From: Chrysomallon squamiferum
Taxonomy: Eukaryota > Mollusca > Gastropoda > Neomphalida > Peltospiridae
Reading direction: 5' to 3'
DNA length: 64,000 bases
NCBI GenBank assembly: GCA_012295275.1
Contig: CM022673.1
Coordinates: forward strand, 19,645,810 to 19,709,809
Shown in pieces: positions 26,886-38,800 of this stretch (position 1 is its first letter; every line of letters begins with the position of its first letter). The translations under genes and the position numbers were made by a program. A model generated the notes under the pieces. That model made no database searches. It was not told where the DNA came from and was given only the letters and a program-made list of their open reading frames with translations.

Positions 26886-29476
26886 TGTCAATAGGTAATG
26901 TTCCAGCCATATTAATTTCATGTAAGTTTGCATCTGAAAAGAAGCATAAATATTAATAAGAAAAATATACATGGCAATGACTTTCAAGAGTTGAATTACA
27001 GTATAATCTGTGATATTTAAAACTGTTTTAACAATGGATAGTGCTTCTGCTGAGATAAAATGACCAATTTTCAAAAATGGCAAATTTACTTTTTTCTGTT
27101 CATTTTAACAGTAGATATCAAAGTAAAAATCCATTAACATGCTTTCTTAAAACCATTTAACCCTGTCCTTCAGTACATTTAGGTGGAAATTGTAAGAAAA
27201 TATAGTAATAAAAATAGCAGAACAAAATATATTTAATTAAAAAGTTTTTAGCAACATAAAAATCAAACCAATACAAAAAACCTACACGACCAGTATTGCC
27301 ACCTGAACAGAAATATGTATCAGCTGTGTTTACTTTTAAATATATTTCCATGTGAAAACTAATATTAAATTATTATAAATTGTAACCACTGTTACCTAAA
27401 GTTATGCCAAAACATTTAATAAATTGTGCACTAGCATATTCAAAATAAATGAAAGTCCACAAGTAAAATGTACTTATTGTGTCATCTTTAATATAAAATC
27501 TCTTAATTATCCCTTTTAAATAGACATATTAAAATGAAAGCAATAAATCTAAATTAATTACTGATTTGTAGCACATATAAATATATAAATGTTTAAGGTC
27601 CTGCAATGTCCAAGACCAAAGTTCAATGGTATGCTCTCTGAAAATGTCCCACTTAAATTCCAGGCAGCAGTTGCCATACATAGTCATGGTCACATGACAA
27701 AAGCTCCCAACAGGAGGCAGTCATTTTAATCTATCTTGCTAGCAGTTACTCCCCACTAATTGCTTTAAAACATTATGTAATCTGATTTTTGTAGAATATT
27801 CTACATTTGTTTATATTTTTTATTATTATTATCTCTATATACATGGATGTGTATATATTTTTATTCATTAAATACTTTTCCTTTTAGAAAAGAAATAAAT
27901 GATGCTTATTTCAAGAAATGTATGGACAATGTCCCAAAGATGTAAATAAGACAAAACTATTTTTTTATGTTCTGCATGCTTGTGGGTGGCATATTGTTTT
28001 AGTGTAGATTCTTGATATTAAACTTACCTTTGCTAAGAAGGTATTTAACAATTTTAACATTTCATTTACTGCCTGCCTGGTGCAGAGGAGTGAAGAAACC
28101 CTTTCTGTTCACTTTATTTATGTCACATCCTTAAATTAAGGAACAGTAATCAAGCTAATGAAATATAATGTAATCCAAAACTGATTTGAATTTTTTTTGG
28201 GGGGGTTAAACATTTTTCATAAAATTAAAGATAAAAAAAAAATTAAATAAAAATTAATAAAAAACTATACTTAGGGGTAAGGAAAACAATGACTGAATTT
28301 TTTTTTCTGTGTAAGCTATATCAACTAATGTTTTCAGTGAAGTTGAATTTAAGCATATTTACATTTTTGCTTTAATTGACGCTCTGTCATTTCTATAAAT
28401 AACTTTTCTCTTTGTTATTATAAAATAAAATTAAACAATAAAATTGTTCAGAAATTGCTTGGAGATTACATCAGTATTTTAATAAAATAACAACAAATCA
28501 GAGAACAATTAATTTACTTATACGAAGCAATAATTTTTTAAATTTTCATAATAAATATTACCTTTCAGAACTCTGAATTTGCAAAACAGACAGATTTGGA
28601 TTATGTGAATTGAGGATACCAACTGAGCATAGGACAAAATCATTATTAGTCACTCTCATGTTTGCACCTGAAATACAAAATATCTAAATATTTATATCTG
28701 TATTAAAAACAATCTATATAAATACATTATTTTTAAGTAATTATTAGGGCTGTTAGCTGTGTTAATTAGATTATAATCAGTACAAATTAACAAAAGATAT
28801 GTAAAGCTTTCCTGAATATATAGGGAATCAATTCTCTTTTTCCACACTGAAAATATACTAACATTTATGATTTAAAATCATAATTGAAACATTACATATA
28901 TCAAATATTATAGTTTTATCAAATGAAAACACATATCAGTGGCAACAGAGATTACCATAAAAATGTTTTAAAATTATTTAACTTGTATATTTCTATTTAA
29001 ATTTATAAATTGCAATGTTCTTTGTTGTGGAAAAAGTTAAAATTTGAAACATACCATAAACAATGTTAGACCATTTGATGACCAGTAAAGAATTATTTAC
29101 ATCAACGTTCGTTTTCTCAACAAGCCTGATGGTGGGTTCGTGTATGATCATCTTCATAACCATTCTGAAAGATAAAGTAGAATAGCCCAAAGTAAAATGG
29201 AGTAGATAAATATGAACATACTAAATTTAAAAATAGTTTACTCATTTTAAAATTAATATAAGTATATATATACACCTGTGTGTATGTATATGTATATTAT
29301 TTGGTATAAGTATATTCATGTAAAGACTATATTTCACAGAACAACCAGACAATATTCGCTGGAAACAGACAATTGTTCACAGTACTTGTACCTGATAATT
29401 TTCAGTACCATACCTTCATTTAACTTGCACCAGTTATGCATTCCTGCCATCCCTTTCACAAAACCTGGTGAGACCA
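26886..29476 (-). CDS. Unidentified minus-strand gene, three core exons plus candidate last exon
   Basis: I do not recognise the product. Three minus-strand exons join in phase with good splice sites: 29476-29392 (donor ATCAG|GTACAAG), 29164-29055 (donor TTATG|GTATGT) and 28667-28562 (donor GAAAG|GTAATA). Their translation includes SPGFVKGMAGMHNWCKLNEG, MKMIIHEPTIRLVEKTNVDV, LLVIKWSNIVYG and MRVTNNDFVLCSVGIL: balanced composition, no membrane segment, alternating hydrophobic pattern that could be a beta-rich fold (inference). If spliced to the acceptor near 26938, the frame closes a few codons on. A 27-nt upstream exon at 30166-30140 is also phase-compatible. The start codon is not located. 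The gene lies head-to-head with the kinase gene on the right and convergent with OVCA2 on the left. Intron sizes of 227 and 387 bp between the core exons are small for this window. Confidence 0.5.
29055..29164 (-). CDS. Core exon of the unidentified minus-strand gene
   Basis: Best-supported exon of that gene: acceptor TTATCTTTCAG, open frame with MVMKMIIHEPTIRLVEKTN, LLVIKWSNIVYG, donor G|GTATGT. 110 nt, entering in phase 2 and leaving in phase 1, which fits both neighbours. Confidence 0.55.
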
Positions 29477-30539
29477 CTGCATACACAATCATTAAAATAA
29501 ATTAAAAGTCATAAATGTATATAATTAAAACAGTAAGTTTGATAAAATGGTAGATCAAGTAACAATATCTAAAACAATCCAGATGTATTGAAATATTTCA
29601 TATATTTGTGAAACATCACTATAACTGATTATGTGATAATATTTACATAGCTACTTAATTTGGCAAACATTTTAATACCATTTTCCTGTCAGTTCCTTTT
29701 CGACATGAGGTAAATGTTCTAGTACAAAATAGAATTTTTATTTAGACTTGACTTAACAGATTAATATATCCCTGTAATTAAGAAGGTGAAAAATCAATAA
29801 AACTGGAGTTATGAAGAGAATAAATGAACGTAAACAAAATATTATATTTTCATATTGGTTCTGTTTAACCAAGAAATTACAAATTAATGAAAACTTTTTT
29901 CTTTTTTTTTTTAAATTATCCAGCACTAAACAAAATGAATTTGACTTGAATTAAAATCCTAGGTGGATCTAAACTGTTTAATAAATAAAATACATTGAAA
30001 ATGAAACATTCTCCATCATCAACAAAATGTAGAAAAAGTACAAAACTACATTTATCAACATTTGAAAATGGAAGAAGTCAAAACAGCATTTACGAACAAA
30101 GTTGTTAAGGAATAGTTTACACTGAAAAAGTAAACTTACCTCTGTAGTTTTTTACAATTATAAAATCTTGAATAAAAAAATAAAGTCCAGACACAATCAA
30201 ATCATATATATAAAATCATTTACTATAAAGGTGAACTTTAATAAATTCAAACAAAATAAAAAAGAAATTCATATCAAGTGATGAAACTGCTGTTTCAAAA
30301 TGTGGTAAAGGATCATTGAGATTTATTAACATCAAGTTTAAAAACATCTTCCATGTTATAATATAACTGAACCTGAAATTTTCAGTGAGAGTGAAAGAGA
30401 AATAATAAAAGGATAAAGTTATGAGTAAATAAATATGTGTGTGTATGTGTGCAGAATTGCATAGACCTGTAGAATTTTATTATTATTTAATTATTACGTT
30501 TTCAAAGACCTGGGATAAATTAATGTTTTTAAAATCGTT

Positions 30540-30930
30540 TTAAATTCTACCATTTCCCGTCGCAGTTATTAGTAAATATTCGAGTTAATGCCCTTTTATG
30601 AACACGAGACCATTGCATTCTCGGAGATGAATTTTACGGAAGCCCGTCGATGCCAGAAATGAATATAGGATTATTTTTTTTATTTTATTTTATTTTTTTT
30701 CTTTCTCCTCTTAGTAGATAATTATAGCAACATAATTATCTGAAAGCTGTCCCGGTTCCAGAATTACCGGTTAAGTGTGCACGTGAGAGCGCGGGTTCCT
30801 GTTTATCTAATTAAATATACATTTAAAAAAAGCGTCGACCGGAATAACACTTAACAGTCTTCCGTAGAAACATTCGTAATATCTCGATAGATTTCGACCT
30901 TCAATGAAAATGTCATATGACTAAATCGGT
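30540..30930. promoter_or_regulatory. CpG-retaining region, possible divergent promoter
   Basis: The densest CpG stretch between the minus-strand gene and the kinase gene: CCCGTCGCAG, TTCTCGGAG, TTTACGGAAGCCCGTCGATG, CCCGGTTCC, TTACCGG, GAGAGCGCGGG, GCGTCGACCGG. In an AT-rich, CpG-depleted window this points to germline-unmethylated promoter DNA. It lies about 1 kb from the nearest minus-strand exon and about 2 kb before the first coding exon of the kinase, so it could serve both. Confidence 0.45.
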
Positions 30931-31423
30931 AGGTATTTTCTATAATGTAATTATACATGGTGTGAGTTCATATACCATTTTATACGTACTTTGTTGGATA
31001 TAGTTTATCTCACATACATAAATTAACTATATGAAACACAAGCAGATAATTATTAATTATTGTTTGATAATATTAGTTTATAACGAGTAGGAAGTATTGA
31101 AATTCAAAATGCCATCGGTCACATTACCATAGTTTCATATTCCTCTTTAAAATCTATTTCACCTCTGCACATTCTGATTATTGAATCTGATAAATAAATA
31201 TTCTGTAAAACGTAGGCTGATGCTGACTAGTCCTAAATCTAAACAGCATGATTACCATTAAAATATTTTTGCATTGTAATTGATACAATTTAACTTTTTA
31301 AAGCGTCTTACAAAGTTGCTTTAATTAATTTTTATTTTAAGTCTTTGCAAGCATGTTTAAAAAGTGTATTTTTTGTACAGATACTAGACAGCAGATCAGT
31401 AATAAACAAAACAATAAAAGCAG

Positions 31424-31462
<39 letters not shown>

Positions 31463-32834
31463 CAGTTTGAATTTTTTTTTTTTCTACATCATAGAATTTA
31501 ATCTTTTAATTTGAACTGTTTATTCAGGATCCATTTGAATCTTTGTGATGTTGGAAAAATCCTGTTTTTAAAAATTACTATTAATCAGTTGATTATAATG
31601 CTGATTACCCAGGCAATAATGATGAACTGCCAATAACTAGAGATAATGTCCTGTGTTATATATGCTTAAAATGCAAAAGATTATACTTCATTTTATAAAT
31701 TGTATCTAACACAGCTCTTTATTACATAATTTTTTATAGTATAAAATATATCACAAATTAATCTAACCCTGAATGAATATTATTAAAGAATGACAAAGAG
31801 GTGATTAAGTGCTGAGCCTACAACTGCTATTTTCCTGGAAGCTTCTGATGTTATTTTCCTATATTTGGGTCAGTTATAGACTAGTCACAAGCCTTGGAAA
31901 TGAGTTTTAAAATAAGGAATAAACTCATTAACTGATTGATAAATGTGGATGATAATTAGCTAAACAACATGAAGAAACAAATGTTAGGACGTAAGAATTA
32001 TATTTTGTATGTGTGAGTGTGACATCATGTGAACAATGGTTTTATTTGCATGAGGGTCATGCAGAACTGACCTTGGATAATCCAGGAAATGAAATATTAC
32101 TTTAATTGTCTTTATCTGTATTATCTTTTCCTCGTATTGACACAAAAATTATTAATTTTTCCTTTCAGTTTATCAAAGTCTAATTATCAATAATGTAAAC
32201 TATACCACATTTAGTTATGTATCTAATTACTGAAACTGTATTATGAAAAAAGTAAAATTACAATTTATACAGTGCATGCTTTAGTTAGGACTTTCTGCAA
32301 ATGATTTAACTGTTGAACATGACAAAATGTTGTTTTAATTCTTGTTTCATACAACAGAGAAGCTCTTCATCATTTATTACTTATTTACTTTCAATCTTAA
32401 TCCTTATTTTATATGTATTATTACTAATGTAATAAAAAATATATACATAAAAAAAGGGTTATGTGTAAGAAAATAATGCTGAATATGTGATGGTTACAAA
32501 AGAAACTTGATAAATAGGAAAACAAATAGAATATAGTAAGGGAAATAAAATTTGATACGGACATTTTAATTTTATTAAATTAACATGTACAAGATTTAAT
32601 ATTCTACTGCCTGTTAGCTAAACTGTTTTTATATTCTGCGATTTTACTGAATGTAGTGTCTGATTAATCAAGAACTTTCTAGTGGGAAATGTTCTAACCA
32701 AAACACTTGAGCATCCCTTATCTAATTTCCTTCATTTGACACCACTGTTTTATTCATAAATGTTCAATGAAAATAAAGTAATAGTTTTATTGTCAAATAT
32801 TTATTGTCATCAATGTTTCCTTTTTTCTTAACAG
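30931..32834 (+). other. Probable 5' intron of the kinase gene
   Basis: AT-rich, with a (TA)n run at about 31424-31459 and no coding signal. The acceptor TTTTTTCTTAACAG at 32821-32834 implies at least one upstream non-coding exon. Confidence 0.5.
31424..31459. repeat. (TA)n microsatellite
   Basis: About 18 uninterrupted TA units. Confidence 0.9.
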
Positions 32835-32862
32835 ATGTTTGAATGTTAACGTTTATATCAAC

Positions 32863-35800
32863 ATGAAAGAAACTATTTCAACAATGAATGATGATAGCAG
32901 ATCTGCTGTAAATGTAAAGAACAAATCTATGGTTGAAATGGACAACAGACTATTTACAGTACTTACTGAAAACAAAAGGAAACAAAACAAAAGCAGGTAA
33001 ATAATAGGAATAATGTAAACATACATGCACACATACACAGACATGTATACACGCACTCTTCTACTTGGTCTTTTGATTCATATAACTAAGGGTGTCGAAT
33101 AATAAAAATAATTTAATGAGTAAATTTAATTTTTATTGGAATGAACAATACAAACTATAAAATACAACTGTTAAAATCAGTTTGAGAACATTGTTAGGCA
33201 GCAGGGTATACTATATTCTTTTTTATTTCCAATGGGAATGAAATTTAGTAAATGCTTTCCAGTACCATCTGTTGAACATCCAGCATGGAGATGACAATAG
33301 ATTTCCAGTATTTTTTTAGACATAAAGATAACATCAAGGATTGGGGAGTTTTGATGACAATTTCTAAAGTGACGAACATAGATTATATCATGGTTATGTC
33401 TTAAGACACAAACACTGTTGATTCAAGTATTAATGTTTGTATTGCTTGATACTTGGTAAATAATAATTATTGACAAGTATATGTGAACAAAGATTCAGAT
33501 GATTTGAAATAAGGTGTCCTGGTAACAAGCATTTTCAAATGAAAGAAAACATAATAAGAGTTGAACATTTTGACTTTATGTATACCTTAGTTATTTGTTT
33601 GTCACTCATACTCAGTGACCAAAAATTTGATGTAAATGTAATAATTTCACATGGATTTATACCCAGAAATGCCTTGTATGTTGTGTATGATTTATATGCA
33701 GAATACATTACCGTTTTGTTAGTAAGTAACTCAGTAAAGTCAATAATGACTGACAGTTTCAATATTTACATTAAACTATGTTAGCAGACTGGTTCACTTG
33801 TTTGCATGGACATACAAATAAAAAGGCATATTTGATGCATAAATAGTCTATCCATCTAGATGCTATTGTTAAATCCATGACAGAATTTTTATGTAACTTG
33901 GTATAGTTGTTAAGTGGGATCCTACAGCACCAGATCTGAAATTTTAGGCCAATCAGACCAGTAGTGTGGGAGATATGGCCCTCCGAATTTTGATATGTTT
34001 GGCAAAAATGGGCATGACCACCAACCTTTGAACCCTCATATCTCGGGAACTACTGGGTCAGTCTTCATTAAATTCGGATTGTTGAAAAGGCAATATGACA
34101 AGGATTCCAAATCTGCCATTATTGTTATAAATTTGGGGGTCACTGACCATTTGACCTTTGTTCTGACCTTGAAATTGACCGTGTGGATCATGTGACCTGG
34201 AGAAGACCTTTATTGAAATTTAACTAAAACATATAAAAGTTTCCTGGGTGTAATATTTTTTGTTTAATCACAATATAGATTTACAAAATGCATGTCCATG
34301 AAAATAACACCTTTTCTGCCATTAACATCTGATTAACTAAAACCTGAATGATCAATTCTGGATGCTAGGAATCACCATCTCTCTTGATCACTGAGTAAGA
34401 CATTGTAGGCCTACGTGTATGCATAAAGTTCACATAAATTTGAGAGAACTAGGTGTTTCTGATGCTTAACCTGCTCACCATCTTTGTTTTGAATGCTCAC
34501 TGTATCCTTCATATTTCCTCCTTCAATTCATTTGACAGAACTTTCCCTTGTATCTTATCACCATTGGATAGAAGCCCATTCTCTTTCTTCACAGCACAGC
34601 TTTTTTTCACAAGGTAATTTGTTGTTTCAAATTCATTCATTGTCCTCTCAATGGTAAAGGGTGACAAAGTCAAGATTTGCACACGCTCTGGGTAGGATTC
34701 GGACTTGTTGAATTTCTCTTTTAATTCCTCCAACATGTTCCTGAAAAAAATGAAGGTCACTTTCAGGAGAATGAAGTGGAATATCATAGACTGTTTCAAG
34801 ATATCATTTTAATGTTACTGTAGCTGATGCTAGTTTTTTCTGTCCTTTCATTCGTTTACTGGAACTTGCTAGTGAATGGAGTTTAACAGGAGTTTTGCCT
34901 TAATTCGACAGGATAGAATTCAAATCAAAGTCCTTTTCTGGGGAAACAACAACCGGTGGATGTCTGTAGGCTAATCAAACAGTCACAGCACAACTTTGTC
35001 TCCTGGCACTAGTGTCTTTGAATTTACTAAGCCTATGCTAACAATTCTTAAAGATCTAGTGCCTGCTTGCTTAGGATGGTGATTAAGGGGATCACAACAC
35101 TTTTTCCACAATGTTGAAAACGTGATTAAAAGTTCTTGTTCATGATGTGAACAGATACTCTTGATGTCCCATGTTTTGATCCCTCTTCGAAGAGTGAGGA
35201 GTTCGATTTCCTCAGTTTTCCATACACTTTGCAAAAACTCCTTTTTGGTATGATTGTTTTGATAACACACATTTTCAGGAGAGTAAAAGCTGCAGTTAGC
35301 CCTGGAAGAAATAAGGATTTTCAGTATTGCCTGCACCTTCAATTCAATAGAACAAAGTCATTGCTTTCCTAAATATCAAATCAAACCCTGAAACCCTTTC
35401 AGTAAAGTTAAGTAGTTCATAAAATGGCAGCAGAGTGCATGTGTCATGGGCATTTAGGTCAGACTTTTCAAGTATAAATCACAGTTTATCAAGGTGAAGG
35501 TAGACCTTGTTCATACTCTGTGCTGAAGACTGGGTGTACAAATATATTATGCAGTACAACACTTGATGAAGTCTGATTTCAGACTGGGTTGTACTGTTGT
35601 AGACTGAAACCTTGTTCAAAACCATTGGCAAGGCCACATGACATGATAAAATGACTTAATAGGTTTTCTTGAAAACATAATGCTTACATATCAACATCTG
35701 ACATTGTGTCCAACTTGAAAGCCTCAGATTGTCAAAGAAATGCAGATGAAGAAACTTCTTTGTCTTAAACTTTTAATTGCCATGTGCTCAATGGGGATTT

Positions 35801-38800
35801 CGCCAGTGGATTTCAAGGAGTTCCTGATATGCCTTAACAAGGGTCAAGACCCCCCAGATTTGGAATCCTTGTCATATTGCCTTTTCAACAATACCAGTTT
35901 TATGAAGATTGGCCCAGTAGTTCCCGAGATATGATGGTTCAAAGGTTGGTGGTCGCCAACAATATCAAAATTTGGGGGACCATATCTCCCACACCACTGG
36001 TCCAATTGGCCTAAAATTTCAGATTTGGTGCTGTGGGATCCCAGTCAACAAGTATACCAAGTTTCATAAAAATCTGAAACAGTCGGGTTTAACCCATTAG
36101 GTGATTTGACACTGAATGACCCTATTGTACTACTTAATCCTTTTGAAATTTTAAATCTAAACGTCTAGTTAAAATGCATTAACACCATTAAAAACTCATC
36201 AGTTGTTAAGATTACAAGGCCAACCAGATCTATCATTATTTAATTTTTTTTTCATTAAATAGTATGTTAAAGGTACCACTCTTTGCTAAATCAGTGTGAA
36301 ACATTACCTTGTCTTCAATTGTTACACCTGGCTTCGTTGTCTGGTTCCAACATTTTTGACACTGAAAAATGGTTTTAGATTACTTGTTAAGTTACTATAT
36401 GTAAAATCTGTCTCTACCCCAATACTTCTTGAAGGAATAAATGTTTGTGAAGATGAATCTGCTAAGGATCAGTTTGTTCATGCATGTTGACCAGGTTAGA
36501 AATTGTATCCTGTTTTATTGTCCACATTAATGACTCATTAATGCTGATTTATACGTGCTGAATGCTGATTTATACGTCCTGAAAAGCAGATATATAACAT
36601 TTTACATTAATTTCAGAATCTGAAGGGTAAATTTCCAAATAAAAGTAATACAAATGTAAATATTGATTAAATATTTAAAAGTACATACTTGAAATATTTT
36701 TCTCAAAAGCACTTGGTAATCTGTTGTATAATAATAAGTATTGTACAGTACTGTGCAGCTGCCTACAAAGTCTTTTCTCAGCTCAGCACAGATACACAGT
36801 TGTTTAAAGAAGCATATAATATGTACTACAGTAAAGTACAGTATGACATGCTTTCCTATGCATCTCCCTTCAATGTTTTATTTTTAAATTGAACAAAACT
36901 TTGTTTAGTTAAAAACCTCTTGTATTTGAACTGAAAATTATTTTTCTTTTTTCCAAAAAGTCCCTTACAAGTGCAATTTCTGCATGGGAAATTGCAGAAA
37001 GCATTAAAAGATCTTTACTCATTCATCAGAAAAGAATTTTGACAGTGATCTGCGCTGTTCCTAAGCAAGTGGGTGGAAGAAACTGAACAGCCAATAGTTA
37101 TTATAAGTTTATCTTAAAAATGAAACAATAAAGAAGCATTATTTTTATTTATTTATTTTATTTATTTATTTATTTATTTAATTTTTTGTACTGCAGATGT
37201 TAAAAAATACTTTGAAGGGAGCTAATTTCTGATTCTAGTGATGACTAATATTAGCTTCTTTTTTGCCTACATTTCAGTTTGTTCCAGTGAATAATTGCAT
37301 ATGTTTTCTTAAAAGCTTTTCTGATGGTTAAATAAAATCAGGCTAAATAAAATATAAAATGCTTTTTGGTTAGGAGCTGATAAATTGGCATGTATTGAAA
37401 GTTGTCAGAAGTCAACATCAAATGGTCATATAGAAACTGGATATTCCTCAGAAACTTGACAGAAGTACAAACTGAACTATACCTAGGTTTATAACCATAT
37501 TTTGCCCATAAATATGTGTTGTAATGTGTCTCATGGCAAACAGTTTTTCTCAGCCAGGCAAAGACAAGAAACAGTCTGTTAAAGTATATTCAGGATGGTT
37601 GAAAAAGATTGAGATGCTAACTGTTCAAATTAGTAATTTGGATATGTATGTAGGTGATGAGATTGATGATTTGTCTCAAAATTATTCATATTCAAGCCAC
37701 TGAAAACAAAAAGAATTGCCACATCCCCCTAAATGACTAATTTTGCAATGGGCATATATCCAATTTTGATGAGCTAAATATTTTGAATATGTTATCAGTA
37801 GTTAAAACATTTAACTGAAAAACCTTCTTTTTTTTTTCCTTTTTATTTTTTTGCTTTACCCTATTTAATACATTCATTAAAATCTGGATTATTGAAGACT
37901 TTCCTTCTGATTGGAGGAAAGCATTTATCATTCCTTTCCCCAAACCTGGTAAGTATCCAACGAATTCATATTAGTTATTGACAAGTTCTGGTGAGTAATT
38001 GCATGGAATGAATGGTCAACAGTTGGCTTGTTTAGTATCTTGTGTCCTCAAAATTGCTTAGTAACATGCAGTATGTATTAGATCTTGTTAGATGTCCCGG
38101 AAAGCTTTCAGCCTTAATCAGCAATTAGTCTGTCTCTTTTGACATAGAGAAGACTTACAGCATCATTGGGAAGTAAGGGATCATAAAAGATCTCCATGGC
38201 ATTGGCCTCAGAGATCATCTCCACAATTTTATTTCTAATTTTGTGAGAGATCATTCTTTTAAAGTCTGGGTGGAGCCAAATTTTTCTGATCCCCACCCAC
38301 AGGAGATGGGTGTATCTCAAGGTAGCATCCTGTCGGTGACATTTTTCTGTGTTTAAAACCTGGTGTTGATTGTTCATTTAGAACCACGTCTGTTTTCAGA
38401 CACCTACATGTTTTGTTTTTAACATGTATACTTTTATTTTATGGAATTGAATAATACAGTGTAACAGTGGAAAATAAATTAAATCAGTCAGCCATTTAAT
38501 ACCTTGCTCAGAGTTTTAGAACTTTGCTCGTTATCTAATTACAAATTGTATTGGTTGACAGTCAAAATTTAGCAACTATTTTGATAGTTTGATTTCATTT
38601 TCATTGACTAAGGCATTGATTATATTCAACTTTTTTAATAAAATTTATTTATTTCATCAGAATGTAAATCTAAATACAAGTAGACAGTTTTCTAGCAAAA
38701 GGTTTTAAAAAGGATTTTTAAGATCTAAACTGGCAATTAAACTTTGACTTTCTGATAGATATGACCTTGGGATCTTTGATTCATTATAGTAGTTTGTGCA

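Noticed and set aside
27157-27351. A 21-nt minus-strand micro-exon near 27310 between good-looking splice sites
   Set aside because: Phase-compatible but too short to support without transcripts.
30167-30371. Minus-strand stretch after an acceptor near 30370 that stays open (NLNDPLPHFETAVSSLDMN) as an extra upstream exon of the unknown gene
   Set aside because: Joining it to the 30166-30140 exon would require an intron of only about 50 bp and an arbitrary donor, so I left it out of the model.
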